From Bathymodiolus brooksi (lineage: Eukaryota; Mollusca; Bivalvia; Mytilida; Modiolidae), in contig OY804577.1 in assembly GCA_963680875.1 (NCBI GenBank), forward strand, positions 101,567,906 through 101,631,905: a DNA stretch of 64,000 bases. Reading direction: 5' to 3'. The position numbers and the translations under genes are program-made. The notes beneath the pieces were generated by a model. The model made no database searches. It worked only from the letters and a program-made list of their open reading frames with translations, and was not told the DNA's origin. Positions 10,752-25,700 of the stretch are shown here, piece by piece. How positions within the stretch are numbered: the first letter of the stretch is position 1; each line of letters starts with the position of its first letter.

Positions 10752-11945
10752 CCGTATTTTACGGACGATAGGTTGATATTTTTTTTTCTCAACACGCTGG
10801 CTTCGACCTATCGTCCACATCGACCTATACAAGGATGAAGTTAAAAAAATCTGGAATCCTTAAAAAAAAATCTCGATAAAAATGACGATTTTGTTTACAG
10901 TATACCTTGAATTTGCTGTAGGTTTTTTTTCTGAATAAGAAGACTGAAATCATCGATGTTCTTGGGGAATAAAAGTATACTAACAAGGAGTGCAATTCCG
11001 GGGAAAAAATGTTCAACATCCGAAAAAAATCAATAATATTCAATGATTGAAGTGTTAGCGAAAATCAGTTCAATATTGAATTGTATAATAAAATATATAC
11101 TATAAAAAATGTATGTTGTTGAAAAAAAATCACAGGGTGGATCGTTTTACAATATAAAATTATTGTCACAAAATATCTAAATATAGCTATATAGGTTTTC
11201 CATCTAACACGAGCATGCGCGCAGGGTTGTAGTAAAAAATGGCGGTTGCATTACATCTCACAATAATTTGAATACACGTGGAGAACAAGCTTTTTATACT
11301 AAATATACTGGAAAATAATTATCGATTTCGTTAAACTAGAATGTTTTACACTTGAATTGGTCAATTAGGAACAAATAAAATAATCACCATGAGATAATCA
11401 ACACAGGTGAACATCAGTCGGCACTTAATTATCCTGATCAGCTGATTGAAAATTTACTGGACCGAGACGATCACATAATTTGTGTACTACTAATTAAACA
11501 CAGTTTAAAGGTATGTCAATAAAACTGCACAAGGTGATACATTGTTTTGACAGCTTGATTATTTTATTGTCTGAACATCCGTTTACCATCTATTGTGACA
11601 CCCACAGATGGCCTGATTTGAATGTCATCTATGTCTACCAGCCTCCTCATAAAAAACAAGTTTAAAAACAAAATTTTATTTAATTTAATTTTCATAATTA
11701 TTTCGTTTATGACACATAAGAATAGTATTCTTGAGTTAATACTTACATATACTTACCGAAGAACATCGTTATAGGACAAATGTTTACCGATGTAAAAAAA
11801 AAAACGCAAAAAAAGTTTGATGTGACGATACTTACCCAAGTTGTCATCGGCATTCTCGACCTATGGAATGCTTCGACCTATCTTAGTATTTCCCAAAAAA
11901 TTTAGCCGAAAAGCAGCAATTCGACCTATAGTCCATAAAATACGG
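10752..11945. mobile_element. 1,194-bp TA-flanked inverted-repeat element
   Basis: Left end CCGTATTTTACGGACGATAG; the right end reverse-complemented is CCGTATTTTATGGACTATAG. It interrupts the 36-bp array at its 'GATATAACTG' and has TA on both sides (10750-10751 and 11946-11947), restoring a perfect unit when removed. The subterminal motif 'CGACCTAT' occurs several times near both ends. No coding region over 75 codons. Type is a Tc1/mariner- or pogo-like non-autonomous element by TSD and length; this is inference. Confidence 0.85.
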
Positions 11946-13012
11946 TAACTGAAATATTGTTGTCTTATGACTGCCACGATATAACTGAAATATTGTTGTC
12001 TTATGACCACCAAGATATAACTGAAATATTGTTGTCTTATGACCGCCACGATATAACTGAAATATTGTTGTCTTATGACCACCAAGATATAACTGAAATA
12101 TTGTTGTCTTGTGACCACCACGGTATAACTGAAATATTGTTGTCTTATGACCACCACGATATAACTGAAATATTGTTGTCTTATGACCGCCACGATATAA
12201 CTGAAATATTGTTGTCTTATGACCACCACGGTATAACTGAAATATTGTTGTCTTATGACCACCACGATATAACTGAAATATTGTTGTCTTATGACCACCA
12301 CGGTATAACTGAAATATTGTTGTCTTATGACCGCCACGATATAACTGAAATATTGTTGTCTTATGACCACCAAGATATAACTGAAATATTGTTGTCTTAT
12401 GACCACCACGGTATAACTGAAATATTGTTGTCTTATGACTGCCACGATATAACTGAAATATTGTTGTCTTATGACCACCAAGATATAACTGAAATATTGT
12501 TGTCTTATGACCACCACGGTATAACTGAAATATTGTTGTCTTATGACCACCACGATATAACTGAAATATTGTTGTCTTATGACCACCACGATATAACTGA
12601 AATATTGTTGTCTTATGACCGCCACGATATAACTGAAATATTGTTGTCTTATGACCACCACGATATAACTGAAATATAGTTGTCTTATGACCACCACGAT
12701 ATAACTGAAATATTGTTGTCTTATGACCGCCACGATATAACTGAAATATTGTTGTCTTATAAACCACCAAGATATAACTGAAATATTGTTGTCTTATGAC
12801 CACCGCGGTATAACTGAAATATTGTTGTCTTATGACCACCACGATATAACTGAAATATTGTTGTCTTATGACCACCATGGTATAACTGAAATATTGTTGT
12901 CTTATGACCACCACGGTATAACTGAAATATTGTTGTCTTATGACCACCACGATATAACTGAAATATTGTTGTCTTATGACCACCACGGTATAACTGAAAT
13001 ATTGTTGAAAGT
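11946..13012. repeat. 36-bp minisatellite, main part, about 29 copies
   Basis: Units of 36 bases with a few alternating variants (CCACGATAT, CCACGGTAT, CCAAGATAT, CGCCACGAT). Because 36 is divisible by three, both strands show long open frames with a 12-residue period; these are not genes. The last unit runs into 'GAAAGTCTTGTTAAACACTG', the end of a SINE B tail. Confidence 0.95.
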
Positions 13013-16000
13013 CTTGTTAAACACTGTAACCCCGTCTTAGTAAGGAAAAATAATCATTCAGTTTCACACATGTAAACCAATATTATTACAAGACATTGAC
13101 AAAAGTAATTACTTTTTTTTTAGCTCACCTGACCCTCGCCACTGAGCGTCCGTCGTCTGTCGTCCGTCCGTCCATCCGTTAACTTTTCACATTTTAATCA
13201 ACTCCTCTGAAGCCACTGGGCCAATTTGAACCAAACTTTAGTGGAATGGTCCTTGGATGGCCCCCTTCCAAATTGTGTCCGGTGATCCCGACTTACAACC
13301 AAGATGGCCGCCAAGCTAAAAATAGAAAAAGGGGTGATGAAATTTTAATTGTCCATTGCTGCTTTAGTATAAGTCAAAATGAGCTCAAATTTTAACTGCA
13401 GCTACATGGCAAAGAGTAGTTTAACATTTATTCTGGGTTTTTCTGTGAAATTTTTCTTTCAGCCGATTTATGCCGATTATGCAAATTAGGCATATTTTGA
13501 TAAAAGATCACATTTAAATCTTCTCCTCTGAAACCGCTGAACCAAATTAAACCAAACCTGGCAGGGATGGTCCTTAGGTGGGTCCCTTTCAAAATTGTGC
13601 CCGACAGCCCCGCCCTCCATTCAAGATGGCTGCTGTTACTAAAAATAAAAATTTCTTCAATTGTCCATTGCTGCTTTAGTATGAGTCAAAATGAGCTCAA
13701 ATTTTAACTGCAGCTACATGGCAAGGAGCAGTTTAACATATATTCCGAATTTTTCTGTGCAATTTTTCTTTCAGCCGATTTATACCGATTATGCAAATTG
13801 GGCATATTTTGATAAAAGATCACATTTAAATCTTCTCTGAAACCGCTGAACCAAATTAAACCAAACCTGGCAGGGATGGACCCTGGATGGGTCCCTTTCA
13901 AAATTGTGCCCGACAGCCCCGCCCTCCATTCAAGATGGCTGCTGTTACTAAAAATAGAAATTTCTTCAATTGTCCATTGCTGCTTTAATACAAGTCAAAA
14001 TGAGCTCAAATTTTAACTGCAGCTACATGGCAAGGAGCAGTTTAACATATATTCTGAATTTTTCTGTGCAATTTTTCTTTCAGCCGATTTATACCGATTA
14101 TGCAAATTAGGAATATTTTGATAAAAGATCACATTTAAATCTTCTCCTCTGAAACTGCTGAACCAAATTAAAACAAATTTGGCTGGGATGGTCCTTGGGT
14201 GGGTCCCTTTCAAAATTGTGTCTGACAGCCCTGCCCTCCATTCAAGATGGCTGCTGTTACAAAAAATAGAAATTTCTTCAATTGTCCATTGCTGCTTTAA
14301 TATAAGTCAAAATGAGCTCAAATTTTAACTGCAGCTACATGGCAAAGAGTAGTTTAACATTTATTCTGGGTTTTTCTGTGAAATTTTTCTTTCAGCCGAT
14401 TTATACCGATTATGCAAATTAGGCATATTTTGATAAAAGATCACATTTAAATCTTCTCCTCTGAAACCGCTGAACCAAATTAAACCAAACCTGGCAGGGA
14501 TGGTCCTTGGGTGGGTCCCTTTCAAAATTGTGCCCGACAGCCCCGCCCTCCATTCAAGATGGCTGCTGTTACTAAAAATAAAAATTTCTTCAATTGTCCA
14601 TTGCTGCTTTAGTATAAGTCAAAATGAGCTCAAATTTTAACTGCAGCTACATGGCAAGGAGCAGTTTAACATATATTCCGAATTTTTCTGTGCAATTTTT
14701 CTTTCAGCCGATTTATACCGATTATGCAAATTGGGCATATTTTGATAAAAGATCACATTTAAATCTTCTCCTCTGAAACCGCTGAACCAAATTAAACCAA
14801 ACCTGGCAGGGATGGACCCTGGATGGGTCCCTTTCAAAATTGTGCCCGACAGCCCCGCCCTCCATTCAAGATGGCTGCTGTTACAAAAAATAGAAATTTC
14901 TTCAATTGTCCATTGCTGCTTTAGTATAAGTCAAAATGAGCTCAAATTTTAACTGCAGCTACATGGCAAGGAGCAGTTTAACATATATTCCGAATTTTTC
15001 TGTGCAATTTTTCTTTCAGCCGATTTATACCGATTATGCAAATTGGGCATATTTTGATAAAAGATCACATTTAAATCTTCTCCTCTGAAACTGCTGAACC
15101 AAATTAAACCAAACCTGGCAGGGATGGACCCTGGATGGGTCCCTTTCAAAATTGTGCCCGACAGCCCCGCCCTCCATTCAAGATGGCTGCTGTTACTAAA
15201 AATAGAAATTTCTTCAATTGTCCATTGCTGCTTTAATATAAGTCAAAATGAGCTCAAATTTTAACTGCAGCTACATGGCAAGGAGCAGTTTAACATATAT
15301 TTCGAATTTTTCTGTGAAATTTTTCTTTCAGCCGATTTATACCGATTATGCAAATTGGGCATATTTTGATAAAAGATCACATTTAAATCTTCTCCTCTGA
15401 AACCGCTGAACCAAATTAAACCAAACCTGGCAGGGATGGACCCTGGATGGGTCCCTTTCGAAATTGTGCCCGACAGCCCCGCCCTCCATTCAAGATGGCT
15501 GCTGTTACTAAAAATAGAAATTTCTTCAATTGTCCATTGCTGCTTTAATACAAGTCAAAATGAGCTCAAATTTTAACTGCAGCTACATGGCAAGGAGCAG
15601 TTTAACATATATTCCGAATTTTTCTGTGCAATTTTTCTTTCAGCCGATTTATACCGATTATGCCAATTGGGCATATTTTGATAAAAGATCACATTTAAAT
15701 CTTCTCCTCTGAAACCGCTGAACCAAATTAAACCAAACCTGGCAGGGATGGACCCTGGATGGGTCCCTTTCAAAATTGTGCCCGACAGCCCCGCCCTCCA
15801 TTCAAGATGGCTGCTGTTACTAAAAATAGAAATTTCTTCAATTGTCCATTGCTGCTTTAATACAAGTCAAAATGAGCTCAAATTTTAACTGCAGCTACAT
15901 GGCAAGGAGCAGTTTAACATATATTCTGAATTTTTCTGTGCAATTTTTCTTTCAGCCGATTTATACCGATTATACAAATTAGAAATATTTTGATAAAAGA

Positions 16001-19000
16001 TCACATTTAAATCTTCTCCTCTGAAACCGCTGAACCAAATTAAAACAAATTTGGCTGGGATGGTCCTTGGGTGGGTCCCTTTCAAAATTGTGTCTGACAG
16101 CCCTGCCCTCCATTCAAGATGGCTGCTGTTACAAAAAATAGAAATTTCTTCAATTGTCCATTGCTGCTTTAATATAAGTCAAAATGAGCTCAAATTTTAA
16201 CTGCAGCTACATGGCAAGGAGTAGTTTAACATATATTCCGAATTTTTCTGTGAAATTTTTCTTTCAGCCGATTTATACCGATTATGCAAATTGGGCATAT
16301 TTTGATAAAAGATCACATTTAAATCTTCTCCTCTGAAACCGCTGAACCAAATTAAACCAAACCTGGCAGGGATGGACCCTGGATGGGTCCCTTTCGAAAT
16401 TGTGCCTGACAGCCCCGCCCTCCATTCAAGATGGCTGCTGTTACTAAAAATAGAAATTTCTTCAATTGTCCATTGCTGCTTTAATACAAGTCAAAATGAG
16501 CTCAAATTTTAACTGCAGCTACATGGCAAGGAGCAGTTTAACATATATTCCGAATTGTTCTGTGCAATTTTTCTTTCAGCCGATTTATACCGATTATGCA
16601 AATTGGGAATATTTTGATAAAAGATCACATTTAAATCTTCTCCTCTGAAACTGCTGAACCAAATTAAAACAAATTTGGCTGGGATGGTCCTTGGGTGGGT
16701 CCCTTTCAAAATTGTGTCTGACAGCCCTGCCCTCCATTCAAGATGGCTGCTGTTACAAAAAATAGAAATTTCTTCAATTGTCCATTGCTGCTTTAATATA
16801 AGTCAAAATGAGCTCAAATTTTAACTGCAGCTACATGGCAAGGAGTAGTTTAACATATATTCCGAATTTTTCTGTGAAATTTTTCTTTCAGCCGATTTAT
16901 ACCGATTATGCAAATTGGGCATATTTTGATAAAAGATCACATTTAAATCTTCTCCTCTGAAACTGCTGAACCAAATTAAACCAAACCTGGCAGGGATGGA
17001 CCCTGGATGGGTCCCTTTCAAAATTGTGCCCGACAGCCCCGCCCTCCATTCAAGATGGCTGCTGTTACTAAAAATAGAAATTTCTTCAATTGTCCATTGC
17101 TGCTTTAATATAAGTCAAAATGAGCTCAAATTTTAACTGCAGCTACATGGCAAGGAGCAGTTTAACATATATTTCGAATTTTTCTGTGAAATTTTTCTTT
17201 CAGCCGATTTATACCGATTATGCAAATTGGGCATATTTTGATAAAAGATCACATTTAAATCTTCTCCTCTGAAACCGCTGAACCAAATTAAAACAAATTT
17301 GGCTGGGATGGTCCTTGGGTGGGTCCCTTTCAAAATTGTGTCTGACAGCCCTGCCCTCCATTCAAGATGGCTGCTGTTACAAAAAAATAGAAATTTCTTC
17401 AATTGTCCATTGCTGCTTTAATATAAGTCAAAATGAGCTCAAATTTTAACTGCAGCTACATGGCAAGGAGTAGTTTAACATATATTCCGAATTTTTCTGT
17501 GAAATTTTTCTTTCAGCCGATTTATACCGATTATGCAAATTGGGCATATTTTGATAAAAGATCACATTTAAATCTTCTCCTCTGAAACCGCTGAACCAAA
17601 TTAAACCAAACCTGGCAGGGATGGACCCTGGATGGGTCCCTTTCAAAATTGTGCCCGACAGCCCCGCCCTCCATTCAAGATGGCTGCTGTTACTAAAAAT
17701 AGAAATTTCTTCAATTGTCCATTGCTGCTTTAATATAAGTCAAAATGAGCTCAAATTTTAACTGCAGCTACATGGCAAGGAGTAGTTTAACATATATTCC
17801 GAATTTTTCTGTGAAATTTTTCTTTCAGCCGATTTATACCAATTATGCAAATTGGGCATATTTTGATAAAAGATCACATTTAAATCTTCTCCTCTGAAAC
17901 CGCTGAACCAAATTAAACCAAACCTGGCAGGGATGGACCCTGGATGGGTCCCTTTCAAAATTGTGCCTGACAGCCCCGCCCTCCATTCAAGATGGCTGCT
18001 GTTACTAAAAATAGAAATTTCTTCAATTGTCCATTGCTGCTTTAATATAAGTCAAAATGAGCTCAAATTTTAACTGCAGCTACATGGCAAGGAGCAGTTT
18101 AACATATATTTCGAATTTTTCTGTGAAATTTTTCTTTCAGCCGATTTATACCGATTATGCAAATTGGGCATATTTTGATAAAAGATCACATTTAAATCTT
18201 CTCCTCTGAAACCGCTGAACCAAATTAAAACAAATTTGGCTGGGATGGTCCTTGGGTGGGTCCCTTTCAAAATTGTGTCTGACAGCCCTGCCCTCCATTC
18301 AAGATGGCTGCTGTTACAAAAAAATAGAAATTTCTTCAATTGTCCATTGCTGCTTTAATATAAGTCAAAATGAGCTCAAATTTTAACTGCAGCTACATGG
18401 CAAGGAGTAGTTTAACATATATTCCGAATTTTTCTGTGAAATTTTTCTTTCAGCCGATTTATACCGATTATGCAAATTGGGCATATTTTGATAAAAGATC
18501 ACATTTAAATCTTCTCCTCTGAAACCGCTGAACCAAATTAAACCAAACCTGGCAGGGATGGACCCTGGATGGGTCCCTTTCAAAATTGTGCCCGACAGCC
18601 CCGCCCTCCATTCAAGATGGCTGCTGTTACTAAAAATAGAAATTTCTTCAATTGTCCATTGCTGCTTTAATATAAGTCAAAATGAGCTCAAATTGTAACT
18701 GCAGCTACATGGCAAGGAGCAGTTTAACATATATTTCGAATTTTTCTGTGAAATTTTTCTTTCAGCCGATTTATACCGATTATGCAAATTGGGCATATTT
18801 TGATAAAAGATCACATTTAAATCTTCTCCTCTGAAACCGCTGAACCAAATTAAACCAAACCTGGCAGGGATGGACCCTGGATGGGTCCCTTTCGAAATTG
18901 TGCCTGACAGCCCCGCCCTCCATTCAAGATGGCTGCTGTTACTAAAAATAGAAATTTCTTCAATTGTCCATTGCTGCTTTAATACAAGTCAAAATGAGCT

Positions 19001-19006
19001 CAAATT

Positions 19007-22000
19007 TTAACTGCAGCTACATGGCAAGGAGCAGTTTAACATATATTCCGAATTTTTCTGTGCAATTTTTCTTTCAGCCGATTTATACCGATTATGCAAA
19101 TTAGGAATATTTTGATAAAAGATCACATTTAAATCTTCTCCTCTGAAACTGCTGAACCAAATTAAAACAAATTTGGCTGGGATGGTCCTTGGGTGGGTCC
19201 CTTTCAAAATTGTGTCTGACAGCCCTGCCCTCCATTCAAGATGGCTGCTGTTACAAAAAATAGAAATTTCTTCAATTGTCCATTGCTGCTTTAATATAAG
19301 TCAAAATGAGCTCAAATTTTAACTGCAGCTACATGGCAAAGAGTAGTTTAACATTTATTCTGGGTTTTTCTGTGAAATTTTTCTTTCAGCCGATTTATGC
19401 CGATTATGCAAATTAGGCATATTTTGATAAAAGATCACATTTAAATCTTCTCCTCTGAAACCGCTGAACCAAATTAAACCAAACCTGGCAGGGATGGTCC
19501 TTGGGTGGGTCCCTTTCAAAATTGTGCCCGACAGCCCCGCCCTCCATTCAAGATGGCTGCTGTTACTAAAAATAAAAATTTCTTCAATTGTCCATTGCTG
19601 CTTTAGTATAAGTCAAAATGAGCTCAAATTTTAACTGCAGCTACATGGCAAGGAGCAGTTTAACATATATTCCGAATTTTTCTGTGCAATTTTTCTTTCA
19701 GCCGATTTATACCGATTATGCAAATTGGGCATATTTTGATAAAAGATCACATTTAAATCTTCTCCTCTGAAACCGCTGAACCAAATTAAACCAAACCTGG
19801 CAGGGATGGACCCTGGATGGGGTCCCTTTCAAAATTGTGCCCGACAGCCCCGCCCTCCATTCAAGATGGCTGCTGTTACTAAAAATAGAAATTTCTTCAA
19901 TTGTCCATTGCTGCTTTAATACAAGTCAAAATGAGCTCAAATTTTAACTGCAGCCACATGGCAAGGAGCAGTTTAACATATATTCCGAATTTTTCTGTGC
20001 AATTTTTCTTTCAGCCGATTTATACCGATTATGCAAATTGGGCATATTTTGATAAAAGATCACATTTAAATCTTCTCCTCTGAAACCGCTGAACCAAATT
20101 AAACCAAACCTGGCAGGGATGGACCCTGGATGGGTCCCTTTCGAAATTGTGCCTGACAGCCCCGCCCTCCATTCAAGATGGCTGCTGTTACTAAAAATAG
20201 AAATTTCTTCAATTGTCCATTGCTGCTTTAATACAAGTCAAAATGAGCTCAAATTTTAACTGCAGCTACATGGCAAGGAGCAGTTTAACATATATTCCGA
20301 ATTGTTCTGTGCAATTTTTCTTTCAGCCGATTTATACCGATTATGCAAATTGGGAATATTTTGATAAAAGATCACATTTAAATCTTCTCCTCTGAAACTG
20401 CTGAACCAAATTAAAACAAATTTGGCTGGGATGGTCCTTGGGTGGGTCCCTTTCAAAATTGTGTCTGACAGCCCTGCCCTCCATTCAAGATGGCTGCTGT
20501 TACAAAAAATAGAAATTTCTTCAATTGTCCATTGCTGCTTTAATATAAGTCAAAATGAGCTCAAATTTTAACTGCAGCTACATGGCAAGGAGTAGTTTAA
20601 CATATATTCCGAATTTTTCTGTGAAATTTTTCTTTCAGCCGATTTATACCAATTATGCAAATTGGGCATATTTTGATAAAAGATCACATTTAAATCTTCT
20701 CCTCTGAAACCGCTGAACCAAATTAAACCAAACCTGGCAGGGATGGACCCTGGATGGGTCCCTTTCAAAATTGTGCCTGACAGCCCCGCCCTCCATTCAA
20801 GATGGCTGCTGTTACTAAAAATAGAAATTTCTTCAATTGTCCATTGCTGCTTTAATATAAGTCAAAATGAGCTCAAATTTTAACTGCAGCTACATGGCAA
20901 GGAGCAGTTTAACATATATTTCGAATTTTTCTGTGAAATTTTTCTTTCAGCCGATTTATACCGATTATGCAAATTGGGCATATTTTGATAAAAGATCACA
21001 TTTAAATCTTCTCCTCTGAAACCGCTGAACCAAATTAAAACAAATTTGGCTGGGATGGTCCTTGGGTGGGTCCCTTTCAAAATTGTGTCTGACAGCCCTG
21101 CCCTCCATTCAAGATGGCTGCTGTTACAAAAAAATAGAAATTTCTTCAATTGTCCATTGCTGCTTTAATATAAGTCAAAATGAGCTCAAATTTTAACTGC
21201 AGCTACATGGCAAGGAGTAGTTTAACATATATTCCGAATTTTTCTGTGAAATTTTTCTTTCAGCCGATTTATACCGATTATGCAAATTGGGCATATTTTG
21301 ATAAAAGATCACATTTAAATCTTCTCCTCTGAAACCGCTGAACCAAATTAAACCAAACCTGGCAGGGATGGACCCTGGATGGGTCCCTTTCAAAATTGTG
21401 CCCGACAGCCCCGCCCTCCATTCAAGATGGCTGCTGTTACTAAAAATAGAAATTTCTTCAATTGTCCATTGCTGCTTTAATATAAGTCAAAATGAGCTCA
21501 AATTTTAACTGCAGCTACATGGCAAGGAGTAGTTTAACATATATTCCGAATTTTTCTGTGAAATTTTTCTTTCAGCCGATTTATACCAATTATGCAAATT
21601 GGGCATATTTTGATAAAAGATCACATTTAAATCTTCTCCTCTGAAACCGCTGAACCAAATTAAACCAAACCTGGCAGGGATGGACCCTGGATGGGTCCCT
21701 TTCAAAATTGTGCCTGACAGCCCCGCCCTCCATTCAAGATGGCTGCTGTTACTAAAAATAGAAATTTCTTCAATTGTCCATTGCTGCTTTAATATAAGTC
21801 AAAATGAGCTCAAATTTTAACTGCAGCTACATGGCAAGGAGCAGTTTAACATATATTTCGAATTTTTCTGTGAAATTTTTCTTTCAGCCGATTTATACCG
21901 ATTATGCAAATTGGGCATATTTTGATAAAAGATCACATTTAAATCTTCTCCTCTGAAACCGCTGAACCAAATTAAAACAAATTTGGCTGGGATGGTCCTT

Positions 22001-22753
22001 GGGTGGGTCCCTTTCAAAATTGTGTCTGACAGCCCTGCCCTCCATTCAAGATGGCTGCTGTTACAAAAAAATAGAAATTTCTTCAATTGTCCATTGCTGC
22101 TTTAATATAAGTCAAAATGAGCTCAAATTTTAACTGCAGCTACATGGCAAGGAGTAGTTTAACATATATTCCGAATTTTTCTGTGAAATTTTTCTTTCAG
22201 CCGATTTATACCGATTATGCAAATTGGGCATATTTTGATAAAAGATCACATTTAAATCTTCTCCTCTGAAACCGCTGAACCAAATTAAACCAAACCTGGC
22301 AGGGATGGACCCTGGATGGGTCCCTTTCAAAATTGTGCCCGACAGCCCCGCCCTCCATTCAAGATGGCTGCTGTTACTAAAAATAGAAATTTCTTCAATT
22401 GTCCATTGCTGCTTTAATATAAGTCAAAATGAGCTCAAATTTTAACTGCAGCTACATGGCAAGGAGCAGTTTAACATATATTTCGAATTTTTCTGTGAAA
22501 TTTTTCTTTCAGCCGATTTATACCGATTATGCAAATTGGGCATATTTTGATAAAAGATCACATTTAAATCTTCTCCTCTGAAACCGCTGAACCAAATTAA
22601 ACCAAACCTGGCAGGGATGGACCCTGGATGGGTCCCTTTCGAAATTGTGCCTGACAGCCCCGCCCTCCATTCAAGATGGCTGCTGTTACTAAAAATAGAA
22701 ATTTCTTCAATTGTCCATTGCTGCTTTAATACAAGTCAAAATGAGCTCAAATT
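19007..22753. repeat. 12-mer higher-order repeat copy 1 (3,747 bp)
   Basis: Twelve monomers in a fixed variant order. Two have an extra A in the run after GTTAC and one has an extra G in GGATGGGGTCCC, which accounts for 12 x 312 + 3 = 3,747. Eight monomers before it (16509-19006) follow nearly the same order and look like a partial earlier copy. Confidence 0.9.
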
Positions 22754-25700
22754 TTAACTGCAGCTACATGGCAAGGAGCAGTTTAACATATATTCCGAAT
22801 TTTTCTGTGCAATTTTTCTTTCAGCCGATTTATACCGATTATGCAAATTGGGAATATTTTGATAAAAGATCACATTTAAATCTTCTCCTCTGAAACTGCT
22901 GAACCAAATTAAAACAAATTTGGCTGGGATGGTCCTTGGGTGGGTCCCTTTCAAAATTGTGTCTGACAGCCCTGCCCTCCATTCAAGATGGCTGCTGTTA
23001 CAAAAAATAGAAATTTCTTCAATTGTCCATTGCTGCTTTAATATAAGTCAAAATGAGCTCAAATTTTAACTGCAGCTACATGGCAAAGAGTAGTTTAACA
23101 TTTATTCTGGGTTTTTCTGTGAAATTTTTCTTTCAGCCGATTTATGCCGATTATGCAAATTAGGCATATTTTGATAAAAGATCACATTTAAATCTTCTCC
23201 TCTGAAACCGCTGAACCAAATTAAACCAAACCTGGCAGGGATGGTCCTTGGGTGGGTCCCTTTCAAAATTGTGCCCGACAGCCCCGCCCTCCATTCAAGA
23301 TGGCTGCTGTTACTAAAAATAAAAATTTCTTCAATTGTCCATTGCTGCTTTAGTATAAGTCAAAATGAGCTCAAATTTTAACTGCAGCTACATGGCAAGG
23401 AGCAGTTTAACATATATTCCGAATTTTTCTGTGCAATTTTTCTTTCAGCCGATTTATACCGATTATGCAAATTGGGCATATTTTGATAAAAGATCACATT
23501 TAAATCTTCTCCTCTGAAACCGCTGAACCAAATTAAACCAAACCTGGCAGGGATGGACCCTGGATGGGGTCCCTTTCAAAATTGTGCCCGACAGCCCCGC
23601 CCTCCATTCAAGATGGCTGCTGTTACTAAAAATAGAAATTTCTTCAATTGTCCATTGCTGCTTTAATACAAGTCAAAATGAGCTCAAATTTTAACTGCAG
23701 CCACATGGCAAGGAGCAGTTTAACATATATTCCGAATTTTTCTGTGCAATTTTTCTTTCAGCCGATTTATACCGATTATGCAAATTGGGCATATTTTGAT
23801 AAAAGATCACATTTAAATCTTCTCCTCTGAAACCGCTGAACCAAATTAAACCAAACCTGGCAGGGATGGACCCTGGATGGGTCCCTTTCGAAATTGTGCC
23901 TGACAGCCCCGCCCTCCATTCAAGATGGCTGCTGTTACTAAAAATAGAAATTTCTTCAATTGTCCATTGCTGCTTTAATACAAGTCAAAATGAGCTCAAA
24001 TTTTAACTGCAGCTACATGGCAAGGAGCAGTTTAACATATATTCCGAATTGTTCTGTGCAATTTTTCTTTCAGCCGATTTATACCGATTATGCAAATTGG
24101 GAATATTTTGATAAAAGATCACATTTAAATCTTCTCCTCTGAAACTGCTGAACCAAATTAAAACAAATTTGGCTGGGATGGTCCTTGGGTGGGTCCCTTT
24201 CAAAATTGTGTCTGACAGCCCTGCCCTCCATTCAAGATGGCTGCTGTTACAAAAAATAGAAATTTCTTCAATTGTCCATTGCTGCTTTAATATAAGTCAA
24301 AATGAGCTCAAATTTTAACTGCAGCTACATGGCAAGGAGTAGTTTAACATATATTCCGAATTTTTCTGTGAAATTTTTCTTTCAGCCGATTTATACCAAT
24401 TATGCAAATTGGGCATATTTTGATAAAAGATCACATTTAAATCTTCTCCTCTGAAACCGCTGAACCAAATTAAACCAAACCTGGCAGGGATGGACCCTGG
24501 ATGGGTCCCTTTCAAAATTGTGCCTGACAGCCCCGCCCTCCATTCAAGATGGCTGCTGTTACTAAAAATAGAAATTTCTTCAATTGTCCATTGCTGCTTT
24601 AATATAAGTCAAAATGAGCTCAAATTTTAACTGCAGCTACATGGCAAGGAGCAGTTTAACATATATTTCGAATTTTTCTGTGAAATTTTTCTTTCAGCCG
24701 ATTTATACCGATTATGCAAATTGGGCATATTTTGATAAAAGATCACATTTAAATCTTCTCCTCTGAAACCGCTGAACCAAATTAAAACAAATTTGGCTGG
24801 GATGGTCCTTGGGTGGGTCCCTTTCAAAATTGTGTCTGACAGCCCTGCCCTCCATTCAAGATGGCTGCTGTTACAAAAAAATAGAAATTTCTTCAATTGT
24901 CCATTGCTGCTTTAATATAAGTCAAAATGAGCTCAAATTTTAACTGCAGCTACATGGCAAGGAGTAGTTTAACATATATTCCGAATTTTTCTGTGAAATT
25001 TTTCTTTCAGCCGATTTATACCGATTATGCAAATTGGGCATATTTTGATAAAAGATCACATTTAAATCTTCTCCTCTGAAACCGCTGAACCAAATTAAAC
25101 CAAACCTGGCAGGGATGGACCCTGGATGGGTCCCTTTCAAAATTGTGCCCGACAGCCCCGCCCTCCATTCAAGATGGCTGCTGTTACTAAAAATAGAAAT
25201 TTCTTCAATTGTCCATTGCTGCTTTAATATAAGTCAAAATGAGCTCAAATTTTAACTGCAGCTACATGGCAAGGAGTAGTTTAACATATATTCCGAATTT
25301 TTCTGTGAAATTTTTCTTTCAGCCGATTTATACCAATTATGCAAATTGGGCATATTTTGATAAAAGATCACATTTAAATCTTCTCCTCTGAAACCGCTGA
25401 ACCAAATTAAACCAAACCTGGCAGGGATGGACCCTGGATGGGTCCCTTTCAAAATTGTGCCTGACAGCCCCGCCCTCCATTCAAGATGGCTGCTGTTACT
25501 AAAAATAGAAATTTCTTCAATTGTCCATTGCTGCTTTAATATAAGTCAAAATGAGCTCAAATTTTAACTGCAGCTACATGGCAAGGAGCAGTTTAACATA
25601 TATTTCGAATTTTTCTGTGAAATTTTTCTTTCAGCCGATTTATACCGATTATGCAAATTGGCCATATTTTGATAAAAGATCACATTTAAATCTTCTCCTC

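Noticed and set aside
11861..13040. Long repetitive open frames of 240-367 codons
   Set aside because: A 36-bp unit is a multiple of three and lacks stops in several frames, so open frames are automatic. All three have a pure 12-residue period.
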